From the IMG/VR virus record IMGVR_UViG_3300042197_002798, positions 1 through 35,987 of that record: DNA of 35,987 nt; one strand, given 5' to 3'. Shown one piece after another: positions 29,851 to 35,987 of this stretch (the stretch's first letter is position 1; every line of letters starts with the position of its first letter). The stretch is from a virus. Below the pieces are notes generated by a model. That model searched no databases, was not told the DNA's origin, and worked only from the letters and a program-made list of their open reading frames with translations. The position numbers and the translations under genes were made by a program.

Positions 29851-32312
29851 CCGATAAACGATGGTATTGTACTATTTACTCCAGGAAAATCAATGTTCGA
29901 TGTTCCTTGTAGCGGGGGTGTTCCCGATCCTGGGATTTCTTTTAGAATAATCTTTTCTTTTAAAATAAAAGTAGTTCCACCACTTTCAGCATATGATGGC
30001 ATCATAGCGAGTTGTTGCGCGGTATCCATAACTTTCGGACTTGATGAGGCAATTTGAGCAGCTGGTGCTGATGTAGATGCAACTGCTCTTTGAGTTCTCG
30101 TTTGAGTAGTAGTTGGTCTTCCAGTGTATTCGAAATGGACAGGATCTCCAGGAATTGCCATATATTTCCATCCATATCTTGGACCATTTCTTAAAAACCA
30201 ATCATATCCAGGAGTACCTGTTTGAATATCTAAAGCGATACCAAATCCATGTCTGGAGGTTCCCACCTTAGCAACAACGGGATATTTTTTAGAATCAATC
30301 AATGCTTGTTGGTGAGCGAGACTTCGATATGCACTAGTAATAAGAATTGTAATTCCTTCTCTTTTTGCTTGAGCATCAGCAGCTATGAAAGCAGCAGCTG
30401 CATCATTTCTCAACATTGCAGCGTTACCATACCAGTCATAATAATCTGGTCTGCCATATAGCGTTCCAACTCTTGTAAGTTCCTCTGGTTTTAATCTTCC
30501 ATTTGTACCATCTAAAGGAAGAGAAGAATATTCTACTGTTCCCTTAACATTTGGAGAAACTTGTGCTGGTTTTAATTTTCCTGCACGGAATGATGATATT
30601 TGAGCTCCTCCTGGTTCAAATCCAAATGCATGGCCATGTCTCCTTTGCTCAGTATCATTTGCGAGATGATTATTCGCATCTTCAAAAGCAATCGCTCTAA
30701 AACTATCTCTAGGACCAACGAAAGTCGCTGCAGATCTTTGTCTATTTTGATCCAATAACGCACCAGCAACTGTTTCTAAATTTGCTCTGGTTCTTCCTTT
30801 TCCATACTTTTCAACGAATCTAATCGCAGAATCTTTATCTTTAATTTTATTCCACTCATCAATTGTTCCATAATCTCTTACTGGTTGAAACTGTCCCCCA
30901 TTTCCCTGCATGATTACTGATCTAATATCACCTGGCCACGAAGGTGATGCAACGCGATTGTAAATTACCTGAGCGACATCAGCAGCGCCTTGTGGATGTC
31001 CATTTTCCAACAATGCTCCAACAGCAAGCAACCAAAAGTCTGGTTGATCACTACTAACTTTTACTATACCCCCACCACCAGGAGGTGGTTCAAAAGTATC
31101 GGTCCTTTTTGTTTTTAAAATTTCAGAAAATATCTTTGCTAATCTTCCCTCAATGCTTCTCTCAAAAAGTTTTCCTAAAGCAATTCCTATTTCCTCTGCA
31201 TTTGTTGCCTTTCTGGTGATTCCCCTAGTAATTGCACCACCTTCAGCCATAGCAGCAATTGTACTAACAATATTTGAAACAGATGTATTTGCTTGAGCGT
31301 CAATACTAGGACCCATCATATGTGCCAGAGAATCTCCAAAAGTTTTATAAATTCTTCTGTCTGGTTTCTGACCCATACTAATATCAACTGCCGCTGCCAT
31401 CAAAGGCCCAATGAATGGAACTTTACTTAATGTTGATGATGTTGACATTAATGTATTCAGTGGACCTGGTTCATTTCTTTTCGGTGAAGATGGGAATACC
31501 ATTTCAATTTTTTGTTTTCCTCCAATATCTTTTCCTGGTTGCGTTATTTGCCTATAAATTACAGGAACAGTTTTAGTTTCTACTTTTTGTATTGCTCTAC
31601 TAATTGGTCCACCAACTGGTCTACCCTCTCTTGTGATGCCACCAGGAGCCATTTTTTTGACATAACCACCAGATGCTTGTTGTGGAACTGGAGTTTTTTC
31701 TTTGGGCGGTTTGTATAGTCCCAACGTCATGATCGAATTGATCATGTCCTTAAAATCATTTGTAAATGTGTCAAATGTTTTTTGAGCGTCTTTACCACCA
31801 AGTTCATTTACTTTTTGAGAAAGATCATTTTTAAATTTATAACCACCTTCAATTAATCCACCAGCAATATCAACGGTTCCCCTAATGATGGCACCAAAAG
31901 TATCCATCGCTGCAGGAAGTTTTGATACAACTGTTCTTAAGGGTGAAAGTTTGTCCGAATAATTTGTTAGAATATATCCTAAGAATGTATATCCAAGAAA
32001 ATTTTGAACCGTATCAAAAATACCTGTTTTTGGTAAACTTGGAAGATTTAATTTAGATGCTTCTTTTGGTTGTTTTTGTTCTAATTTTCCCTCTTTTTTT
32101 TCTCTCTCTTCGTTTTCTTTTCTTGTCTTTTTTTGCTTTCTTGTTTTTTCTTTTACTTTTTTAGTAGTATTGACAACTTTGTCTACGTTAATTAATTTCT
32201 TTTTGATCTTTAAGTTTAAAAGATCATCAATCTTTTTATCATAGGCAGCAGCCATCCTTTCACCTACGGAAAGTTTTGCTGGTGGTAGTAATTTCTGAGG
32301 ATTGACTGCCAT
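29847..32312 (-). CDS. Tape-measure-like protein with two peptidoglycan hydrolase domains (821 aa)
   Basis: An 821-residue protein. Residues 35-90 are Lys/Glu-rich coiled coil. GIFDTVQNFLGYTFLG at 97-112 is shared with the upstream protein, and a Gly/Pro linker follows. At about 420-545 is a SleB-type cell-wall hydrolase domain (LLAVGALLENGHPQGAADVA, then VIYNRVASPSWP), with a likely catalytic Glu in LLENG. At about 615-730 is a VanY/M15 peptidase domain (TSAYRSLAHQQ, SRHGFGIALDI, PVHFEYTG) with complete His/Asp/His zinc ligands. Both glycan and peptide bonds could be cut during DNA injection. T4 instead places a lysozyme in gp5. Confidence 0.8.
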   Translation of the reverse strand: MAVNPQKLLPPAKLSVGERMAAAYDKKIDDLLNLKIKKKLINVDKVVNTTKKVKEKTRKQKKTRKENEEREKKEGKLEQKQPKEASKLNLPSLPKTGIFDTVQNFLGYTFLGYILTNYSDKLSPLRTVVSKLPAAMDTFGAIIRGTVDIAGGLIEGGYKFKNDLSQKVNELGGKDAQKTFDTFTNDFKDMINSIMTLGLYKPPKEKTPVPQQASGGYVKKMAPGGITREGRPVGGPISRAIQKVETKTVPVIYRQITQPGKDIGGKQKIEMVFPSSPKRNEPGPLNTLMSTSSTLSKVPFIGPLMAAAVDISMGQKPDRRIYKTFGDSLAHMMGPSIDAQANTSVSNIVSTIAAMAEGGAITRGITRKATNAEEIGIALGKLFERSIEGRLAKIFSEILKTKRTDTFEPPPGGGGIVKVSSDQPDFWLLAVGALLENGHPQGAADVAQVIYNRVASPSWPGDIRSVIMQGNGGQFQPVRDYGTIDEWNKIKDKDSAIRFVEKYGKGRTRANLETVAGALLDQNRQRSAATFVGPRDSFRAIAFEDANNHLANDTEQRRHGHAFGFEPGGAQISSFRAGKLKPAQVSPNVKGTVEYSSLPLDGTNGRLKPEELTRVGTLYGRPDYYDWYGNAAMLRNDAAAAFIAADAQAKREGITILITSAYRSLAHQQALIDSKKYPVVAKVGTSRHGFGIALDIQTGTPGYDWFLRNGPRYGWKYMAIPGDPVHFEYTGRPTTTQTRTQRAVASTSAPAAQIASSSPKVMDTAQQLAMMPSYAESGGTTFILKEKIILKEIPGSGTPPLQGTSNIDFPGVNSTIPSFIG

Positions 32313-32315
32313 GGT

Positions 32316-34184
32316 TTATTGTACTATCCCATAGATTTGTGCGTTTTCCATTCTACGATTTCCTGGTGCCGTTGCTGAGAATGATGGTACTTCAGATCCT
32401 CCTGATTTTTGTGGTATTGTCGATGGTGCGTTTTCAACTGTTGGGGGAAGAGTAATTACATTTGCTTTACTCTTTGATACTGGCATTAATCCAGGAGTTC
32501 TTGGTGAAGATGAACTTAACTTGGCATAACGTTCAGGGGCAACCATCATATCTTCAACAGTTCCATATCCATATTGCTGCGCTCTAACTGTGGTATTTCT
32601 CTGTTGCATCATATTGTAGACATACATTCCTAATTGCATAGCCGCAGAATACTGTGGTATTCTTTCAAATGCTTGACGAACTGCAGGCGTTGGTGCTGAT
32701 CCAGTTCCTCCTTTTTCAGCAGGAACATATCTTGGTCTTGGAATACCTAATGGATTTCTTTTTGTTTTTGTACGATCCCAATCAAGAAAGTCTCTTGAAA
32801 AAACTCCTCTATCAGGTCTTCCAAATATTGATGGTTTAGATCCCTTTGCAAAATTAGCATCACTTTGACCTCTTTGTTTTAGGTCATCCCGCATCAAATC
32901 AAACCAACTAGCACGACTTTCTCTTGGAACTCGAACATTCCTTCCTTTGTTCCACCAATTCATAAATCCACCGACTAATCCACCGTTTCTAGCAAATTGA
33001 ATATTGTTTGCAAATTTTGGTTTGTTTGCGTTTGGACCACCAAACATTCTATTTAAATTAAGTAAATTGCCAACACCAACTGCTCTTACAGCGGCACGAT
33101 TCATTACAACTTCACCTGGTTGCAATGCTGTCAGTTGAGTATCTGGTCCAGCACCAGAAATTTTAAGTCCAGTACTCTGATCAATTAACCCGCCAGATTC
33201 AAATAAACTTGGAAATAATTTTGGAGATCCATCTGGATTTCTTCCATATGGAGCTTCTTGATTTTCTTTTACTTGCGCTGCAGTTTTCGGTTTTGTTTTT
33301 ACATCTGGTACACGTCCAGGAGCAACTCCAGGTACAGTTCCTTCATATCCAGTTAATCTATATTCTTTTCCAGTTACCTGGCGCATCTTTGCAGCACCAG
33401 ACTCGCCCAAAGCAGTTACTCCCGCAGCAGCTGCAACTAATGGAAATCTAAATGCAAGTTTTGTAATTTCACCAAGAACAGTTCTTATAAAACCACCAAG
33501 AGGAGTCAAAAACAAACCAGCTGCACCCAATAAAGCAGGCCAAAAATCACCAATGAATTTACCTATTGCAGCAACTTTAGTTTTATTTTCTGGATTTGAT
33601 AACCAATTCAGTGCTTCATTAATTCCTCTACCAAGAAAAGTATAAAAAAGATAATTGTAAATCGTATCAAATATTCCTCTAACTGGTGCAAACAATTTTT
33701 TGGCAGCCGCCATCACTTTCTTTGCACTTGATTCTAACGATTCCTCTTTCTTTTTCCTTCTTGCATTTTCTTCACTTTTTCTATTTTCTTCCGCTTCTTT
33801 CTTGTCTTCCTTACTCTGATCACTCAGATTTTCTGAAATTGATTCAACAATCGCACCAATACTCGCCAAAGATTTTACGATTGGGGCAGATCCAATTCCT
33901 CTTGCACCAGGAAGAAGTTTCTGTCCGACTCTCCCAACAGATGTTATACTATTGACACTGATTGTTTTCGCTTTTGGTTTGAAGCGACCAACCTTTCCTC
34001 TTACTCTTTTCCTTTCGTTTGCAAGAATTGCTTGTTCTTCTGCTTGTAAAGTATTTTTTCCTTGAACTTGCGCTTCTTTTAATAAGACAAGATATGTCTC
34101 GTAGTCCAGATCAAAAACATCCTCAAGACCAACGAGTCTTAGAATTCTAGCATCAATAGTTTCTGTAACTAATTGGTCACGCAT
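32316..34184 (-). CDS. Tape-measure-like tail protein (622 aa)
   Basis: A 622-residue protein. It has an N-terminal helical part, a very charged coiled coil at about 120-155 (EDKKEAEENRKSEENARRKK), then GIFDTIYNYLFYTFLG at 170-185, and hydrophobic segments near 200-260 (PALLGAAGLFLTPLGGFI). Near 350 is the motif ALQPGEVVMNRAAVRAVG, seen in tail tape-measure proteins. The coiled coil plus GIFDT-x-x-N block is repeated in the next gene, so the two are paralogues. It directly follows the chaperone-like pair and overlaps the 54-residue ORF by 8 bases, as tape-measure genes usually do. Confidence 0.7.
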   Translation of the reverse strand: MRDQLVTETIDARILRLVGLEDVFDLDYETYLVLLKEAQVQGKNTLQAEEQAILANERKRVRGKVGRFKPKAKTISVNSITSVGRVGQKLLPGARGIGSAPIVKSLASIGAIVESISENLSDQSKEDKKEAEENRKSEENARRKKKEESLESSAKKVMAAAKKLFAPVRGIFDTIYNYLFYTFLGRGINEALNWLSNPENKTKVAAIGKFIGDFWPALLGAAGLFLTPLGGFIRTVLGEITKLAFRFPLVAAAAGVTALGESGAAKMRQVTGKEYRLTGYEGTVPGVAPGRVPDVKTKPKTAAQVKENQEAPYGRNPDGSPKLFPSLFESGGLIDQSTGLKISGAGPDTQLTALQPGEVVMNRAAVRAVGVGNLLNLNRMFGGPNANKPKFANNIQFARNGGLVGGFMNWWNKGRNVRVPRESRASWFDLMRDDLKQRGQSDANFAKGSKPSIFGRPDRGVFSRDFLDWDRTKTKRNPLGIPRPRYVPAEKGGTGSAPTPAVRQAFERIPQYSAAMQLGMYVYNMMQQRNTTVRAQQYGYGTVEDMMVAPERYAKLSSSSPRTPGLMPVSKSKANVITLPPTVENAPSTIPQKSGGSEVPSFSATAPGNRRMENAQIYGIVQ

Positions 34185-34341
34185 TTTGTTGCTGCTTGAG
34201 TCTCTCTTCTTCTAAGTGCTGATCCAACAAACCAACATAGATGTCTCGTTCCCAAGGCATCATGTTTTCTATCTCAGTTAATGAATATTTATGGTACTGG
34301 ATGAGAGAAAAATTAAGTTTATAGTATGAAGCTAGGTCCAT
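34177..34341 (-). CDS. Small tail assembly chaperone-like ORF, probably a frameshift extension of gp26 (54 aa)
   Basis: A 54-residue ORF, MDLASYYKLNFSLIQYHKYS, continuing LTEIENMMPWERDIYVGLLD and ending EEERLKQQQNA. It has the pattern of small baseplate/tail assembly proteins beside gp26 in cyanophages. It lies in the -1 frame relative to gp26. That frame is open from the slippery A-AAT-TTT at 34368-34362 through to this ATG, so a gp26 fusion of about 298 residues can be made. It may also start on its own, with a weak TAGG upstream. The position just before the tape measure matches the G-GT chaperones of other tailed phages. Confidence 0.65.
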   Translation of the reverse strand: MDLASYYKLNFSLIQYHKYSLTEIENMMPWERDIYVGLLDQHLEEERLKQQQNA

Positions 34342-34368
34342 GTGGACTAGGCCTATGCGAAAAAATTT
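34332..34368 (-). promoter_or_regulatory. Candidate -1 programmed ribosomal frameshift signal
   Basis: The slippery heptamer A-AAT-TTT is in the correct frame (X-XXY-YYZ) three codons before the gp26 stop. An imperfect hairpin, CTAGTCC-ACAT-GGACCTAG with one bulged C (34349-34332), begins 10-12 bases later. The -1 frame is open from the heptamer into the 54-residue ORF. Confidence 0.6.
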
Positions 34369-35072
34369 GCCAGACCCTCCAGAACCACTTCACTTTCAAT
34401 ACCACTCTTTGGATTCTTAATCTTAACAGTGTGCGACAGTTTAGGCATGGTCTCAAAGAATTTTTCAATCTGTTGGAACTGTTGAGTATTGAATTGATCG
34501 AGAAACTCCATCAGTTCTTTTTGAGTTACGTCGGCACAACTCCAAACTTCATCTCCCTGATAAACTTTATCAATACATGATGCAACAAGATCAAATGATT
34601 GGTCGATTAAGTTTGATCCAGAAAAATCAAAGTTATTCTTGATAAACTGATCCAATGATGGGTATTTCATTTCCATCATAATTGAATCATCAACTTGAAT
34701 TTTATTCGTGTGCTTTTTATCTTTTACGACTTGAATTTCATCAACAGAAATTGTCACCGGAACTGTGATGTCTTCATCATCTGGGCAAATTACATTGACT
34801 TCAATCTCTTCCCCCACAGACTTACCACGAATATTGAGGAAAAGATATTCAATATCAAATGTGGGAAGTGATTCAATCTTCACACCTTTTGATAAAATGC
34901 AATTTTTGATAACAGTTTTGATCGCTGACGAGATTTCCTTCATGTTCTCCGATTCCAGAGCGAGAACAAGAAGTTTTTCTTCTCTAACTAAAAATGGTCT
35001 GTACTGAATTGTTTGTCCAGTTGAAGGCAAATCCAACTCATACGTTGGCGTAGAAATCTTAGGTAAAGGCAT
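34353..35072 (-). CDS. gp26-like baseplate hub/tail assembly protein (239 aa)
   Basis: A 239-residue protein of the T4 gp26-type baseplate family. It starts MPLPKISTPTYELDLPSTGQ, followed by IQYRPFLVREEKLLVLALES, the family's typical N-terminus. KSVGEEIEVNVICP near residue 80-93 and an acidic beta segment follow, and it ends VVLEGLANFFA. Its last codons hold a slippery AAATTTT, and a -1 shift would add the next ORF. A late promoter motif, AATAAATA, lies 23 bases before the ATG. It probably chaperones or nucleates hub and tape-measure assembly. Confidence 0.78.
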   Translation of the reverse strand: MPLPKISTPTYELDLPSTGQTIQYRPFLVREEKLLVLALESENMKEISSAIKTVIKNCILSKGVKIESLPTFDIEYLFLNIRGKSVGEEIEVNVICPDDEDITVPVTISVDEIQVVKDKKHTNKIQVDDSIMMEMKYPSLDQFIKNNFDFSGSNLIDQSFDLVASCIDKVYQGDEVWSCADVTQKELMEFLDQFNTQQFQQIEKFFETMPKLSHTVKIKNPKSGIESEVVLEGLANFFA

Positions 35073-35094
35073 GATCTATTATAATATATGTGAA

Positions 35095-35102
35095 TATTTA
35101 TT
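35095..35102 (-). promoter_or_regulatory. T4-like late promoter motif (AATAAATA)
   Basis: AATAAATA on the minus strand, 23 bases before the gp26-like ATG and overlapping the stop of the upstream gene. Confidence 0.5.
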
Positions 35103-35889
35103 ATGCCAATTCTGGTGGGAATGGAAGACCAACTCCAGCTGGGAAGGTGTTTGGATCGAAGAAATCACCCCAAGGAAAATCTTGAGGAACAACACTTGGA
35201 TTATTGTTTGAAGGCGCAGCCAAAAGATATCTAGTGTAAGTGAATGAAACTGTACATTTTAATACTGATGGTTGATCGTAAGACACGGGAATGGAGTTAA
35301 TACTAATTGGAAATGCATTTACAAAAGTGTATTCTAAATGATCCAATTGTGGATCTCCCAAAAATTGACCTCCAGGATATCTAGTAGAAAAATCAGAATT
35401 TTTCTCAAATTTTAAAATTCTGATTGTAGATTTATAGTCGTCGGGAAATCTTACTCTTGTATTATACGTAGGCATTATAGATGATGTTGTATCAACATTT
35501 GGTTGTTTTTTATATTGACCACTTATTCTGTCATTATTAATGAAAGTTTTCCATGCATGAAAATATTTAAGAATATCATATTCGGCATCAACATAAAAAG
35601 AAAAATCAATTCTATCATCATATGTTCTTCTATATGCATGTCTCTCAGTTTGTCCAGTATAGTCATTATTGATTTCATGTGTCAAAAAAGAAGATCCTGG
35701 AAGATTTGCTTCATGACATAAAATTGAAATTTTATCTGTTAGTTCATTACTAAATGAAAATGGGAAGTCTGTGGTTTTAATCCAACTCAACATCTTGCTG
35801 GGAGGAGTTAATTCCACACCAAAAAGATGCGTTAACGCAGGTTTTAAAATAATATTTCGTATGCTGTCTATACTTCTGGCTTGTGGCAC
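35101..35889 (-). CDS. Tail-tube-like baseplate protein, gp54/gp48-type tube initiator (262 aa)
   Basis: A 262-residue protein. Its middle has a tail-tube-like fold pattern: ILCHEANLPGSSFLTHEIND-type segment, then TERHAYRRTYDDRIDFSFYV and YDILKYFHAWKTFI, as in T4 gp19, gp48 and gp54. The C-terminus carries a Pro/Phe-rich tail (DFPWGDFFDPNTFPAG). In T4 the gp48 and gp54 proteins cap the baseplate and start the tube; which of the two this is cannot be settled here. Translation appears to start at GTG (35889), with AGAAG six bases upstream. It precedes gp26 and the tape-measure genes. Confidence 0.65.
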   Translation of the reverse strand: MPQARSIDSIRNIILKPALTHLFGVELTPPSKMLSWIKTTDFPFSFSNELTDKISILCHEANLPGSSFLTHEINNDYTGQTERHAYRRTYDDRIDFSFYVDAEYDILKYFHAWKTFINNDRISGQYKKQPNVDTTSSIMPTYNTRVRFPDDYKSTIRILKFEKNSDFSTRYPGGQFLGDPQLDHLEYTFVNAFPISINSIPVSYDQPSVLKCTVSFTYTRYLLAAPSNNNPSVVPQDFPWGDFFDPNTFPAGVGLPFPPELA

Positions 35890-35945
35890 AAATCTTCTAA
35901 ATAGATTTACTTATATATTATGTATATGGGTAATGGCAGAAAGTA

Positions 35946-35987
35946 TTAAGAGTCGCTATCAACCATCTTATCCCAATAAGTATCAAG
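35946..35987 (-). CDS. C-terminal end of an upstream gene (partial)
   Basis: The last 13 codons of a gene entering the window read DTYWDKMVDSDS after an initial partial codon and end at TAA (35948-35946). The frame is open to the window edge and the acidic end is typical of a structural protein. The reading is too short to assign. The 56 bases between this stop and the next start are AT-rich and show no clear promoter. Confidence 0.5.
   Translation of the reverse strand, partial: LDTYWDKMVDSDS

Noticed and set aside
34286-34293. CATAAATA as a late promoter for the 622-aa tape-measure-like gene
   Set aside because: It is inside the 54-aa ORF, about 100 bases from the next start, and unlike the other late motifs it does not lie 20-50 bases before an ATG. 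It may be chance in AT-rich DNA.

Overview
The window looks like part of the genome of a T4-like marine cyanophage (a contractile-tailed phage of Synechococcus or Prochlorococcus). The signs are T4-type baseplate and tail genes (gp26-, gp27-, gp5- and tail-tube-initiator-like), very long repetitive fibre proteins, several non-haem Fe(II)/2-oxoglutarate oxygenases, tRNAs, and a CP12-like Calvin-cycle regulator. CP12 is a photosynthetic-host protein known from cyanophages. Every gene I can support is on the minus strand, so transcription runs from high to low coordinates.

Reading in the direction of transcription: (1) 35987-23936 is a tail and baseplate block: a tail-tube-like protein, gp26 plus a small ORF that looks joined to it by a -1 frameshift, two related tape-measure-like proteins (the second with two peptidoglycan hydrolase domains), a gp27-like hub, CP12-like, a gp5 OB-fold protein, a separate beta-helix needle, and two related surface proteins. 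(2) 23933-21588 is a short accessory island. It starts at a consensus sigma70 promoter (TTGACA-17-TATAAT) and ends at a strong hairpin terminator. It holds small ORFs, tRNA-Leu(UAA), a 2OG oxygenase, tRNA-Thr(UGU) and a Mom-like DNA modification protein. (3) 21546-7000 is a fibre block: 2000-, 712- and 566-residue fibre proteins sharing one C-terminal domain, then a prolyl-hydroxylase-like oxygenase, a collagen-like Gly-X-Y protein, small fibre-associated proteins and two more 2OG oxygenases. It closes with a terminator at 6962-6984. (4) 6958-1 is a block of short early-type operons: a membrane mini-protein, a SprT-like zincin, a possible thiol enzyme, a ParB-like protein, an SF2 helicase, and many small unknowns joined by ATGA overlaps, ending in a cupin/JmjC-like protein.

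Two promoter classes separate the blocks. The early-type operons and the island begin at -10 boxes of the form TATAATGGCCA. Several late-type operons begin at NATAAATA or CTAAATA motifs 20-50 bases before the start codon, as in T4-like late promoters. Two of the early-type promoters sit directly after a hairpin terminator.

The points most worth following up are a likely programmed -1 frameshift joining gp26 to a 54-residue ORF just before the tape-measure gene, a prolyl-hydroxylase-like gene next to a collagen-like fibre rich in X-Pro-Gly, and a tRNA with a leucine anticodon but a short variable loop. No stretch longer than 300 bases lacks a gene.
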